Source: an uncultured Dehalococcoidia bacterium
Lineage (GTDB): Bacteria; Chloroflexota; Dehalococcoidia; Lucifugimonadales; UBA3495
DNA length: 64,000 nt
NCBI GenBank assembly: GCA_958296225.1
Contig: OY282456.1
Location: 1,054,001 to 1,118,000 of the forward strand
Reading direction: 5' to 3'
The notes beneath the pieces were generated by a model. It had not been told where the DNA came from. It saw nothing but the letters and a program-made list of their open reading frames with translations, and did no database searches. Position 1 is the stretch's first letter. Every line of letters starts with the position of its first letter. Positions 34,556-43,506 of this stretch are shown here, one piece after another. Both the position numbers and the translations under genes were made by a program.

Positions 34556-35548
34556 ATGACGAGCGCGAATAGTGGCGAACCGGAATCCGTGAGCTTGAGA
34601 AAGGTTTGGCCTGATGAGACACTCAATTTCACGCCTTGGCTGGCGGAAAACCTGCACCTGCTGGGCGAAGCGGTGGGGATGGAACTGTCGCTAGTTCAGA
34701 GGGAAGCGTATGGCTGGTCCGGTTTTCTGGACATTCTGGCAGAATCCGCAGATCGGGGCAAAGTGGTCATTGAGAATCAGTTGGAGCCTTCGGACAGCGA
34801 TCATCTTGCCAGGCTTATCGGCTACGCTGCTAATCACGATGCGCGCGTCCTGGTTTGGGTGGCGCCGCAATTCCACGAATACCACCAAAGGATGCTGGGA
34901 TGGCTCAAGGATACGATGTCCGGCAGTAAAGAAATCTATGCCGTCGAAGTGCGTATTGAGCGCGGTGGGGATCTACGCCCTGCGGACGGAGATGTAGCAG
35001 CTCTCGGCTTCCACCCGGTATTCACGGCTATCGAATTGCACAGCGATTGGCCGAGTGCCGAGGCGAGTCGCGATACCGGCCAAACGGGGGTACCGAACAG
35101 GTTCTACCTTTTCTACAAACCCCTGGTTGAGCGATTGTTAGCGGCAGACATCAATCCGCTGCCCACGGTCCACGGAGGTTTCACCGGGCAGTGGCGCTCC
35201 TTCGCCACGGGCTACGACGGCATTGTCTATGTGCTTGGAATCGGTACTGGCGGAGGAAACGAGAAAACTTCAGTTTTCCTGCGGGTTGCAACCGAGAACC
35301 GCCAACTGATTTACGACGCCCTTTGTGAACGCAAATCTGCAATACAACTGGACGGTGCAGAAGTGGAATGTTGGAAAAACGATGACCTCAATCTCAATGG
35401 TTTGAGCATATCAACTGATGCGTCGGTTGATGATCCGGAGGAAAGGCAGGAAGAGACCAGGGCGTGGATGTTCGAAAACTTGCCGCGTTTCAGAGCCGCA
35501 GTTCAACCCCACCTGGACATAGTAACGGCAGAGTTGCAATCCGAATAA
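34556..35548 (+). CDS. DUF4268-type nuclease-like protein (C)
   Basis: 330 residues from ATG 34556, chosen over the longer frame because GGGAGAA precedes it and the family starts here. The nuclease-like domain has VWPDETLNFTPWLAENLHLLGEA, FLDILAESA and VVIENQLEPSD, with motif residues intact. The C-terminal DUF4268 domain begins near 185 (FYLFYKPLVERLL) and ends with RFRAAVQPHLD. Full length for the family. Proteins of this type are often found among restriction-like genes, but no methylase is nearby. Confidence 0.85.
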   Translation: MTSANSGEPESVSLRKVWPDETLNFTPWLAENLHLLGEAVGMELSLVQREAYGWSGFLDILAESADRGKVVIENQLEPSDSDHLARLIGYAANHDARVLVWVAPQFHEYHQRMLGWLKDTMSGSKEIYAVEVRIERGGDLRPADGDVAALGFHPVFTAIELHSDWPSAEASRDTGQTGVPNRFYLFYKPLVERLLAADINPLPTVHGGFTGQWRSFATGYDGIVYVLGIGTGGGNEKTSVFLRVATENRQLIYDALCERKSAIQLDGAEVECWKNDDLNLNGLSISTDASVDDPEERQEETRAWMFENLPRFRAAVQPHLDIVTAELQSE

Positions 35549-35598
35549 TAACCGATAACGACGAACCTTTTCGGCATCATCGCACCCGGAGACGTCCC

Positions 35599-35955
35599 AT
35601 GAACCTAACCCAACTCATCGCCAACGCCCCCTGGCGTGAAGCCGTCACCTACCGTCATACCTGGCCCCACGAGTATGTCCTGCTGCAAAAGGACGGCCAG
35701 CGGGAGCTGTTGCAGGCCGTGTGTGCGCGCTTTCGCGACGGCGAGGGTGTGCCCGGCCGGTTTTTCACGATGGACAACGTGTACCTCTTTATCGGCGATT
35801 ACAAATACTGGCTGATGATACCTCACGATAAAGTTGATTGGGATAACGAGGAAGTGCTCAACCGCGCGCCCTTGTATCGTGACCGCCGCGACTTTATCAT
35901 CCAGCCCGGCGATACCGGCAAGCGCGAGGACTACCCGGCTAACCCGCCCATTTAG
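35599..35955 (+). CDS. Conserved hypothetical protein
   Basis: 118 residues from ATG 35599, preceded by GGAGA. It opens MNLTQLIANAPWREAVTYR and contains TWPHEYVL and YLFIGDYKYWLM. It looks cytoplasmic and I recognise no domain. It follows the DUF4268 genes by 50 bp on the same strand and may belong with them. The TWPHEYV segment is reminiscent of the VWPHE motif in the neighbours, but the rest is unrelated. Confidence 0.65.
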   Translation: MNLTQLIANAPWREAVTYRHTWPHEYVLLQKDGQRELLQAVCARFRDGEGVPGRFFTMDNVYLFIGDYKYWLMIPHDKVDWDNEEVLNRAPLYRDRRDFIIQPGDTGKREDYPANPPI

Positions 35956-35961
35956 CCCGCC

Positions 35962-35981
35962 GTTCCGGCTTTTGCCGGAAC
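35962..35981. repeat. Short palindrome after the hypothetical gene
   Basis: Perfect 8-bp stem GTTCCGGC/GCCGGAAC with a TTTT loop, 7 bp after the stop. No T-tract follows. It belongs to the general class of CCGG-rich intergenic palindromes in this window. Confidence 0.7.
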
Positions 35982-36033
35982 CTACAATCCTGTCCATCCT
36001 TCTCATTGATGCAAAAACAAAGGAGCAGCCACA

Positions 36034-36432
36034 ATGACCACCGCAATCCCCGTCCAAACCGACGCCAAGCCTTATGTCGTCCACACCGTCGGCGACGCCT
36101 CCGAAACCGTCCAGACCCCCGGCATGGTGCGCCAGCCGGCCATTATGCCCGGCAAGGGCGATACCACCAAAATCTGGATGGGCAAAGTAACCGCCGCGCC
36201 CCGCGAAAAAGGGCCGCCCCATACCCACCTGGAAGCCGAAACTGCCGCCTACGTACTCCAGGGTCACGTCCGCGTCTGGTTCGGCGAGAACTTTGAGCAA
36301 TGGATTGAGGCCGGGCCGGGCGACTTCATCTTTGTGCCCGCGAACACGCCGCATATTGAGGAAAACCCCTACGACGAGGAGCAGGTCGGCATCCTCTGCC
36401 GCGCCCCGGACAACCTGGTGGTTAACCTCTAA
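36034..36432 (+). CDS. Cupin-domain protein
   Basis: 132 residues. The cupin core is visible: GPPHTHLEAETAAYVLQG (His, His, Glu metal ligands) and the second motif PGDFIFVPANTPHIEENP. Single-domain cupins of this sort are small metal-binding isomerases or oxygenases, or ligand sensors; substrate not predictable. Preceded by AAAGGAG. A separate unit between the nuclease-like genes and the CDGSH gene. Confidence 0.88.
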   Translation: MTTAIPVQTDAKPYVVHTVGDASETVQTPGMVRQPAIMPGKGDTTKIWMGKVTAAPREKGPPHTHLEAETAAYVLQGHVRVWFGENFEQWIEAGPGDFIFVPANTPHIEENPYDEEQVGILCRAPDNLVVNL

Positions 36433-36558
36433 CGCCGTCCAGCACAGGATTGCAATTGACCGGCGTTGAGATTTGGTGAATAATCAGCGGGCCGGCTGCC
36501 CGCGCCACTGACCGCGGCAGACGGCCCTTTACCCATCAGAATTGAGGAGGAATCAAAA

Positions 36559-36765
36559 ATGGCAGACGTCAAAGTGGAAATCCGCGGCAACGGCCCCCTG
36601 CGGGTCATCGGAGAAATCGAGATTGTTGACCAGAGCGGCAACAACTACGCCATCCCCGAAGGGCAGTGGGTTTCCTTCTGCCGCTGCGGTCAGTCCGGCA
36701 ACAAGCCCTTCTGCGACGGCACCCACCGCGACTGCGGGTTTGAGGCGGCCAGCGAGGCCCGGTAG
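36559..36765 (+). CDS. CDGSH iron-sulfur domain protein
   Basis: 68 residues. The signature CxCGxSxxxPFCDGTH places the 2Fe-2S ligands at Cys41, Cys43, Cys52 and His56. Bacterial CDGSH proteins act in redox or iron-sulfur handling. GAGGAGG lies before ATG 36559. Possibly co-transcribed with the hydratase gene downstream, although a palindrome (36791-36812) separates them. Confidence 0.92.
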   Translation: MADVKVEIRGNGPLRVIGEIEIVDQSGNNYAIPEGQWVSFCRCGQSGNKPFCDGTHRDCGFEAASEAR

Positions 36766-36790
36766 CCGGAACTGCCAGCGTCGTATCCTG

Positions 36791-36812
36791 GGGGCGGTTC
36801 GTGAACCGCCCC
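36791..36812. repeat. Palindromic repeat, GGGGCG hairpin
   Basis: Perfect 10-bp stem (36791-36800 with 36803-36812) and a 2-nt centre, flanked by CCTG and TATG. It resembles the GGGGCGAA palindromes at 10105 and 57265 and lies in the CDGSH-hydratase gap. Confidence 0.8.
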
Positions 36813-36857
36813 TATGTCTAACGGATTTCATCACGCCGGATTTATCAGGGGGAGCGC

Positions 36858-37658
36858 ATGGTTACTACGACACCGGCCCGCCGGGCCGCCGAAATGATTT
36901 TCGACCGCTACAAGGCCGTCCGGCCCTTTGACCGGCTGCCCGACGAGCTTTTCCCGAAGACCCTGGATGACGCTTACGCCATCCAGCTGGAACTGCACTG
37001 TATGTTGTCCGGGATTCTGGGGCCACTGGCCGGGTACAAATTGGCTTACACTACTCCCGTGATGCAGGAACGGGCCGGCCTGGACCATCCGGTGCTGGGC
37101 GGCGTGTTCCGGAAGACTATCCTGCGCTCGCCCGTGGTGCTCAACTTCACCGAGTACGTGAACCTGGGCATCGAGCTGGAGATTGGCGTTACGCTGGGTC
37201 AGGACTTGCCGGCTTCGGGCGCGCCCTATGACCGGGAAAAGGTGGCGGCCGCCGTGGCCGAGGTTGCGCCGGCCTTCGAGATTGTCGATATGCGAACGCC
37301 GGACGACCTGACCACCGAGGAACGTACCCTGCTCAGCGTCGCCGTCAACATCCTCAACTCCGGCGTCGTGCTGGGCGACCCTATCACCGACTGGCAAAGC
37401 CGGGATCTGGTGAACTGCAAGGGCGTGATGACCATTAATCACGAGCACGTGGGCGAAGGCTACGGTCGGGACGTGATGGGCCACCCCTTTGAGCCGCTGG
37501 TCTGGCTGGCTAACGAATTGTCGGCGCGGAATCACCCGTTGCGGGCCGGCGATACCGTCATCACCGGCAGTCTGGTGCCGCCCACGTCGCTGGGGTTCGC
37601 TTCGGAAGCGCGGATTGCGATTGAAGGGCTGGGCGACGCGGTGGTCGTGTGCGCCTAG
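36858..37658 (+). CDS. 2-keto-4-pentenoate hydratase family protein
   Basis: 266 residues with the MhpD/HpcG fold: AYAIQLEL near 45, AGYKLAYT, ELEIGVTLGQDL with acidic metal ligands, PAFEIVDMR, and RAGDTVITGSLVPP. These enzymes hydrate dienoates in meta-cleavage pathways or decarboxylate 4-oxalocrotonate. No companion ring-cleavage genes are nearby, so the substrate is open. Start ATG 36858 behind GGGGGAG. It overlaps the end of rsmI by 4 bp, tail to tail. Confidence 0.88.
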   Translation: MVTTTPARRAAEMIFDRYKAVRPFDRLPDELFPKTLDDAYAIQLELHCMLSGILGPLAGYKLAYTTPVMQERAGLDHPVLGGVFRKTILRSPVVLNFTEYVNLGIELEIGVTLGQDLPASGAPYDREKVAAAVAEVAPAFEIVDMRTPDDLTTEERTLLSVAVNILNSGVVLGDPITDWQSRDLVNCKGVMTINHEHVGEGYGRDVMGHPFEPLVWLANELSARNHPLRAGDTVITGSLVPPTSLGFASEARIAIEGLGDAVVVCA

Positions 37659-38548
37659 TCGCCGGCGGTTTCCAGCCACAGGGCATAGACGGTGCGGCGG
37701 GGCAGGCCGGTTGCCGCAACTACCTCGGCCACCGCGTCGCGGCCGCGCATCCCGGCGCCGCGACGCCGGACTAGAGCCTCGCGTGCGGCGGCGACCGTAA
37801 TCGCCGGCGCCGGGGCCGGCTCAGGCGGCGTCTTGCTAACTCCAATTACAATCGTGAACTCCCCCCGGGGCGCAGTGAAGTAGTCCAGGGCAGCGGAGGC
37901 CGCGCCGCGCCAGATTTCCTCGTGCAGTTTGGTCAGCTCGCGGCACACCGCCAGCGGCGGGTCGTTCAGAGTATCGGCAATATCCGCCAGCGTCGCCCTC
38001 AGCCGGTGGGGGGCTTCGAAGAGCGCCAGCGTTTGCCCGCTGTCGCCAGCCCGGTTAAGGGCGGCGATGCGTTCCGCCCGGCGTCGCGGCAGAAAGCCCA
38101 GAAACCCGAACCGGTCTGCCGGAAATCCGGCCACCGCCAACGCCGCCGTTACCGCCGAAACGCCGGGAACGCTGACTACCTTATGCCCGGCGCCAGCGAC
38201 GGAGGCCACCAATCCGGCGCCGGGGTCGCTGACGGCCGGCGCGCCGGCGTCGGTCACCAGCGCCGCATCGCCGTCGGCCAGCGCGGCCAGCAACGCCGGC
38301 AGGCGGCGCGGCCAGTTGTGTTCGTTGCAGCTGACCAGCCGGGGATTGGCCCCCACCCGCGCCAGCAAACGCCGCGTAACCCGCGTATCTTCGGCCGCCA
38401 CCAGCGGAACCGCCGCCAAAATCCGGGCGGCCCGGAAGGTCAGGTCGTCCAGGTTGCCGATTGGCGTGCCGATTACGTAGAGAGCGCCCACGCCGTCCAG
38501 TATAACCGCGGCCGGGGGCAACGGGCGCTGTGATAACATTGCCGTCAT
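37655..38548 (-). CDS. rsmI: 16S rRNA (cytidine(1402)-2'-O)-methyltransferase
   Basis: 297 residues from ATG 38548; ATG 38539 or a GTG closer to GALYVIGTPIG are alternatives because no strong ribosome site is seen. Family motifs: ALYVIGTPIGNLDDLTFRA, AAEDTRVTRRLL, DAGAPAVSDPG, GVSAVTAALAVAG, FLPRRRAER and CRELTKLHEE. RsmI uses S-adenosylmethionine to 2'-O-methylate C1402 in the ribosomal decoding centre. Divergent from the TPP enzyme gene. Confidence 0.93.
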   Translation of the reverse strand: MTAMLSQRPLPPAAVILDGVGALYVIGTPIGNLDDLTFRAARILAAVPLVAAEDTRVTRRLLARVGANPRLVSCNEHNWPRRLPALLAALADGDAALVTDAGAPAVSDPGAGLVASVAGAGHKVVSVPGVSAVTAALAVAGFPADRFGFLGFLPRRRAERIAALNRAGDSGQTLALFEAPHRLRATLADIADTLNDPPLAVCRELTKLHEEIWRGAASAALDYFTAPRGEFTIVIGVSKTPPEPAPAPAITVAAAREALVRRRGAGMRGRDAVAEVVAATGLPRRTVYALWLETAGD

Positions 38549-38594
38549 TCCGCTGCGGGCCGCCGCGCCCGCCGTTTCGTACAGGAGTATCTTT

Positions 38595-40259
38595 ATGCCG
38601 GAATTGAACGGGGGCCACCTCTTTATCCGCTGCCTGAAGCAGGAAGGCGTCCAAAAAGTCTTTACCATCGTCGGCGACACTATCCTGCCCCTGGTGGACG
38701 CCGCCGCCGATGAGGGCATCGAGTTTATTGACACCAGGCACGAAGGCGCGGCGATGCACATGGCCGACGGCTACGCCCGCATCACCGGGCAGCCGGCGGT
38801 GGCCCTGTTCACCGGCGGCCCCGGCTTTGCCAACGCCATCTCCGGCCTGCCGGCCATTTACACGTCGGAAAGCCCGGTGATTTTCGTCGCCGGCTGCGCC
38901 GAGCTGCCGGAGAAGGGCCAGGCCACTTTCCAGGAGATTGACCAGGTGGCGATGGCGGCCCCCGTGTCTAAAGGCTCCTGGCTGATTCACGACACCCGCC
39001 GCATCCCGGAGTTTGTCGCCACCGCTTTCCGCACTGCCATGAGCGGGCGGCCCGGCCCGGTGCATCTGACGCTGCCCATCGACTTGCAGGAAGCCCCCGT
39101 CAGCGAAGAAGACCTGCCGCCTTTCCTGCCCCGCGAGTACCGCAACATGGGCCGGCCCCAGGGCGACCCGGCGCTGATTGAGCAGGCCGTGTCGCTGCTG
39201 GCCAACGCCCGGCGTCCGGTCATCGTCGTGGGCAACCCGGCCCGCTACTCGGTGGCGCCGGCGCAGCTGGAAGCGCTGGCCGAGGCTACCGGCGCGCCCA
39301 TCTTTACCGTCGAGCAGGCCCGCGGCCTCATCGACGACCTGCACCCGCTTTGCTTTGGGTATGCCGACGGCGCTCTCAATCATACCGCCCGGAAGTTTCG
39401 CGAGGCCGACGTTGTACTACTGCTGGGCAAGCGCCTCGACCACCGCTATCGCTACGGCGGCGTATTCTCGGCGGACGCCAAACTGATTCAGGCCGACCCG
39501 TCGCCGGCGGAGATTGGCCGCAACCGGGGCGTGGCCGTGGGCCTGCTGGGTGACCTGGGCGCCATCGTGGACCAGCTGACGGCGACGGCCCAGCCCAACC
39601 GCAGCCTGGGGCCGTGGCTGGACGCCCTCAGGCAGGAACGGACGGCCTGGCTGGACAGTCTCCGCAGCAATGCGGCCGGCGAGTCCCCGATGCACCCGCT
39701 GGACGTGTACACGCGCATTGAGCATCTAATCGACGAGGATACTTTCATCGTGCTGGACGGCGGCGACTATGTGCAGTGGGGCCGCTGCTACCTGCCGGCC
39801 CGCGCGCCGGGCCACTTCATGCGGCTGGGGCCGTTGAGCCACCTGGGCGGCGCCATCCCTTACGCCATGGCGGCCAAACTGGCCTATCCTGACAGCAAGG
39901 TGCTGGCCTTCATGGGCGACGGCTCCTTCGGGTTCTACTCTATGGAGTACGACACCTGCATCCGCCACAACCTGGCCATCACCGGCATCATGGGCAACGA
40001 CAGCAACTGGGGCATCGACAAGACCTTCCAACTGGCCTACTTCGGTCGCGATGTAGGCACGTCGCTGCGATACGTGCGCTACGACCAGGTGGTGGAGGGT
40101 ATCGGCGGATATGCCGAGCTGGTGGAGCAGCCAGAGGACGTGGCGCCGGCGGTGGAGCGCGCCATCAATTCCGGCCGGCCGTCGCTGGTGAATATCACGG
40201 TGAAGTCCGGCGCGAGTCCGCTGGCCGATGCGATGATTGCGCGGCGGACGGGGGGGTGA
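38595..40259 (+). CDS. Thiamine-diphosphate-dependent enzyme, acetolactate synthase/2-hydroxyacyl-CoA lyase-like
   Basis: 554 residues with the three-domain POX-type fold: catalytic Glu50 (RHEGAAMHMADGYAR), the middle domain, and the TPP-Mg motif GDGSFG(x)n-NDSNWG at ~441-471. No regulatory subunit follows, so biosynthetic acetolactate synthase is unlikely; oxalyl-CoA decarboxylase, glyoxylate carboligase or benzoylformate decarboxylase types remain possible. Start ATG 38595 behind AGGAG. Divergent from rsmI with a 46-bp gap. Confidence 0.9.
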   Translation: MPELNGGHLFIRCLKQEGVQKVFTIVGDTILPLVDAAADEGIEFIDTRHEGAAMHMADGYARITGQPAVALFTGGPGFANAISGLPAIYTSESPVIFVAGCAELPEKGQATFQEIDQVAMAAPVSKGSWLIHDTRRIPEFVATAFRTAMSGRPGPVHLTLPIDLQEAPVSEEDLPPFLPREYRNMGRPQGDPALIEQAVSLLANARRPVIVVGNPARYSVAPAQLEALAEATGAPIFTVEQARGLIDDLHPLCFGYADGALNHTARKFREADVVLLLGKRLDHRYRYGGVFSADAKLIQADPSPAEIGRNRGVAVGLLGDLGAIVDQLTATAQPNRSLGPWLDALRQERTAWLDSLRSNAAGESPMHPLDVYTRIEHLIDEDTFIVLDGGDYVQWGRCYLPARAPGHFMRLGPLSHLGGAIPYAMAAKLAYPDSKVLAFMGDGSFGFYSMEYDTCIRHNLAITGIMGNDSNWGIDKTFQLAYFGRDVGTSLRYVRYDQVVEGIGGYAELVEQPEDVAPAVERAINSGRPSLVNITVKSGASPLADAMIARRTGG

Positions 40260-40329
40260 TTTTGAGCCCGGCCCGGATTCACGACATTTTGTCCGGTTGT
40301 GCCGGGATGGATTTGCAAGGAGGGGACCG

Positions 40330-41702
40330 ATGTCTAAACCCAATACGCTGCTCTGTACCATCGGGACGAGTTTGTTCTATCCCAATCTCTCCAACCTTGA
40401 CCAGAATGTTCACGCCGATTTGGCGCAAGCGTACCGCGAAAAGGACTGGCGGAAGGTGGCGGAGCAACTGCGTCAAATCACGCCCGCCAATCGGCTCTGC
40501 GGCGCGGAGATTAACTCAGTAACGGACTTGCTCAGGGAAGGCGCGATTGAGAAGGTTCGCCTCCATCTGCTTTATTCGGATACTGTTGACGGGAATGCGA
40601 TTGCCGAAATCCTGCAAGCCTACTTTCGGGCGGATGGCTGGCAGGTGGATATTCATCGCGTGGCGGGCTTGCGTGATGACGACACGAAAATCTTTCGCAC
40701 GCAGGGCCTGCGCAACCTGGCAAAAATTTTCGGCGAGCGAGTGCGCGAATCCGGGGGGCCGGCTTTTGCGCAATCAACGCCACGGGCGGCTATAAAGCCC
40801 AGATTGCCATTGCCGTTCTGATGGGCCAGGCTCTGGACATTCCGGTGTATTACAAGCACGAACGCTTTGACGCCATTATCGGATTTCCCCCGATGCCCGT
40901 GGCCCTGGACTTCTCAATCTGGCAGCGGGCCAGCGGTATGCTGATGGCGCTCAACAAACCCGGCGCCGCAGAACCATACGAACACTTCCAGGAGGACTGG
41001 GATGAACGCTTTGAGCCGCTGGTTAATCGGGAAGATATTGATGGCAAGAGCTATCTGGAACTGTCGGCCACAGGCCAGATTTTCCACGAAACCTTCCGCT
41101 CCCGTTTCCAGCAGCTGAAGGACGCCGGCCTGCCCCGTCCGGCAGCAAACACGGAGAAAAGAAGGCCGAACCTGGGCCAGCACAGCTACCAACAGGCGCG
41201 GGAGCCCATTCTGCGTTTCCTGGAAAAGCTCGGGGATGAAGTGCCTTATGTCCGCTTCTGCCATACCATTTATTGGAACCCGGACTTGTCCCAAACGCCC
41301 CGGTTCCGGTTGCAGGATGACGTGGTGAACTGCCGCGCGTCGCTCGCGCCCGAAATGGCTATACGTCTTGACCTGGCGTTTGGCGGCCACGCCCAGCAGT
41401 GGTACGCCCTCCTGGCCAATTACGACGTGGCCAACGTGGCTATGGAGCGGGCGCACAAAATCAAAGTGCGCCGGTTGTGGCGGCAGAACCCGGAAACCCG
41501 CGAACCCATCCTGCTGGGCGCGCCGGATCAGGGCCCAAGCCCCACCGGACGCCCCCGGCCTGCGGCCCAGGGATGCCGGGTTATCCGGGCCGGCGCAAGC
41601 CGGAACGCCGGGCCGTTGCTGCAAACAGTCCGTTTCAGCCGTCTCGGCGACGCAATTCGTAACGCGGGCAAATTCATTTCGGGAATTGCCGGTAATTGTT
41701 GA
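40330..41702 (+). pseudogene. CARF-domain CRISPR-associated protein (APE2256-like), frameshifted
   Basis: Start ATG 40330 behind AAGGAGG. The first frame begins with TLLCTIGTSLFYPN, a CARF-type strand, and runs to FGERVRESGG. The continuation INATGGYKAQIAIAVLMGQ is found only in the -1 frame (upstream of 40821), so one frameshift lies at or near the G6 run 40753-40758. From there the protein continues ~290 residues, including a region around LDLAFGGHAQQW. The family senses cyclic oligoadenylate or degrades RNA. No other cas gene or CRISPR array is present. The frameshift could be real decay, phase variation or a sequencing error. Confidence 0.78.
40753..40758. other. G6 homopolymer at the CARF frameshift
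   Basis: Run of six G at the point where the reading frame changes by one. Loss or gain of one base here restores a single ~455-codon reading frame. Confidence 0.6.
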
Positions 41703-41726
41703 CAAAGGCGGTAGCAAGGGTATAAA
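41699..41726 (+). promoter_or_regulatory. Strong sigma70 promoter before the first iron-sulfur reductase
   Basis: TTGACA (41699-41704), 16-bp spacer, TATAAA (41721-41726), 55 bp before ATG 41782. It lies within the end of the CARF reading frame. Confidence 0.75.
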
Positions 41727-41781
41727 TTGCCCCAAATGCAACCGCTCCCGAGCGGAAAAGCCAACTAGCGAGGAGGCTAAT

Positions 41782-43059
41782 ATGCTAACCATTGGGCATG
41801 AGGTTGTCCGTCCCGGCAGGCACTGGGGGGACGCCCAAATCACCATTCCCGTTCCCGAGGAGCTGGAAACTGTCCCCGGCATCCCGACGACCGGCCGTGA
41901 GGTTGACTGGTACGCCCGCGAGTATCCGCTGGAAACCATGAACATCACCGAGCGCGCCTCCCGGGACTGGTCGAACACCCTGCGCGACCTCCACGCCGAG
42001 ATGCGTGAAATCCGCAAGGAGCACGACAAGCTCAACAGCAACCTGATTATGGCCGCCCGCGCGACCGCTGAGATGGACGCCACTGCTGAGCCCACCGGCG
42101 AGGACATCTCGCAGCTCATCAAGGACAAGGCTCGCCAGCTTGGTTACCTGGAAGTGGGTATCACCTCCTATGACCCGCGCTATGACTACAAGAGCAAGCG
42201 CGGCTTCACGGTGCTGCCCCACGCCATCTGCCTGTGCTACGAGCAGGACTTTGAACCCACCCAGACTATCCCCAGCGTTGACGCCGAGATTGTGCACTCC
42301 AGCACCTATCGGACGCAGGCTGCGGCCGGCCTGGAACTGGGCAACTTCATCCGCTCCCTGGGCTACAAGGCGCACGTTGTCCACTCCAGCGACGCCACCG
42401 GCCCGGTCATCCCCATGTTCGTGGCGGCCGGCCTCGGCTCCCTGGGCGCCTGCGGCTACCTGCTGTCCCCGCACACCGGCAACCGGATGCGGCTGATGAT
42501 GGTCACCACCGACGCCAAGGTGACCTATGACGACCCGGTGGACTACGGCATCCATGCCTTCTGCCAGGTGTGCCAGGTCTGCGTGAACCGCTGCCCCGGC
42601 CGCGCCCTGATGCGCGACAAGGTCTGGTGGCGCGGGATTGAGAAGAACAAGCTGTACTTCAAGCGCTGCCGTCCGGTCATGGCCCGCTATCTCGGCTGCG
42701 GCGTCTGCATGAAGGTCTGCCCCATCCAGAAGTATGGCCTGAAGAACGTCATGGAGCACTACGCCGCCACCGGCCAGGTTCTCGGCAAGGGTACCCACGA
42801 CCTCGAAGGCTACAACCTGGAAGGCAAGGGCTACTTTGGCCCCGGCGAACTCCCCGTCTTCGAGCGCAACTTCTTCGATATGCCCCACGGCAACTCCGAC
42901 GAGTGGGCCTTCGACGAGATGAAGGAAGTCGCCCGCGAGAACGACGGTGAGATTCCCGACGAGATGCTGGGCAACCTCAAGTTGCAGATCCAGCGCGCCA
43001 TCGAGTTGCAGTCCGGCGACGTACTGCAGATGATGGCCGAGGACCAGGACTACATCTAG
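41782..43059 (+). CDS. Reductive dehalogenase/QueG-like iron-sulfur protein (1)
   Basis: 425 residues from ATG 41782 (GAGGAGG). The C-terminal half matches the cobamide-dependent reductase fold: LELGNFIRSLGYKAHV, FVAAGLGSLGACGYLLSP, RLMMVTTDAKV, then a ferredoxin-like pair of 4Fe-4S motifs (Cys261, 264, 267, 271 and Cys296/306/309/313). The N-terminus is specific (PVPEELETVPGIP, TMNITERASRDW). No twin-arginine signal and no small membrane-anchor gene, unlike respiratory RdhA. Codons strongly favour C endings, suggesting high expression. Paralog at 49133-50407. Confidence 0.85.
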   Translation: MLTIGHEVVRPGRHWGDAQITIPVPEELETVPGIPTTGREVDWYAREYPLETMNITERASRDWSNTLRDLHAEMREIRKEHDKLNSNLIMAARATAEMDATAEPTGEDISQLIKDKARQLGYLEVGITSYDPRYDYKSKRGFTVLPHAICLCYEQDFEPTQTIPSVDAEIVHSSTYRTQAAAGLELGNFIRSLGYKAHVVHSSDATGPVIPMFVAAGLGSLGACGYLLSPHTGNRMRLMMVTTDAKVTYDDPVDYGIHAFCQVCQVCVNRCPGRALMRDKVWWRGIEKNKLYFKRCRPVMARYLGCGVCMKVCPIQKYGLKNVMEHYAATGQVLGKGTHDLEGYNLEGKGYFGPGELPVFERNFFDMPHGNSDEWAFDEMKEVARENDGEIPDEMLGNLKLQIQRAIELQSGDVLQMMAEDQDYI

Positions 43060-43095
43060 TAGCCCCGGCATATCTCGCCACACCGGCAAACCAGG

Positions 43096-43126
43096 GCCGG
43101 CGGGAGCAATCCCGCCGGCTTTTCTT
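43096..43126 (+). terminator. Rho-independent terminator of the iron-sulfur reductase gene (1)
   Basis: Perfect 10-bp stem (43096-43105 with 43110-43119), GCAA loop, then TTTTCTT, 37 bp after the stop. The palindrome also ends the decayed gene on the other strand. Confidence 0.9.
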
Positions 43127-43506
43127 AGCGACTGAAGGCTTCCTGTACAGAAAGCCTGTTTTGTAGCAACGGCAACAGCAGAGTGCGTAGCTCACGAGCG
43201 TGCGCTTCACCCCTATCGGGTTGCGCTGCGTAGATAGACGCGTGGCCCGGATTATCAGGGAGGCCAGTGTCGATTACGACAAAAGCGCGCTGACCGTTTA
43301 GCAGCAGTTTGCGAATTTTTGCCGTAAGCGTATCGCAACGCCTTCGTCAGTCCAAGGCTCTCCGCTACGCGGGCGGAAAAGGGCATCATCGCGGGTTGAA
43401 TAAAGCGCGGAGGAGCCGCTCGTCGTCCTGCACAGTACCCGGCAACAATCGGGTGCTGCGCTGACGCTCTCGTCAAGGTGAAGTGGGAGGGGAGGCAATT
43501 GAAAGT
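43125..43506 (-). pseudogene. Frameshifted remnant of a conserved hypothetical gene
   Basis: Reading the minus strand in two or three frames gives one continuous-looking protein: LPPLPLHLDESV and SGEPWTDEGVAIRLRQKF, then in another frame KLLLNGQRAFVVIDTGLPDNPGH, RELRTLLLPLLQ and SVQEAFSR before TAA at 43127-43125. At least one indel lies near 43305 and another near 43430. It directly follows the gene at 43507-44013. I do not know the function. Confidence 0.6.

Noticed and set aside
38595-40259. Biosynthetic acetolactate synthase (ilvB) assignment
   Set aside because: No ilvN regulatory gene or ilvC follows and the context is unrelated; only the broad TPP-enzyme family is supported.
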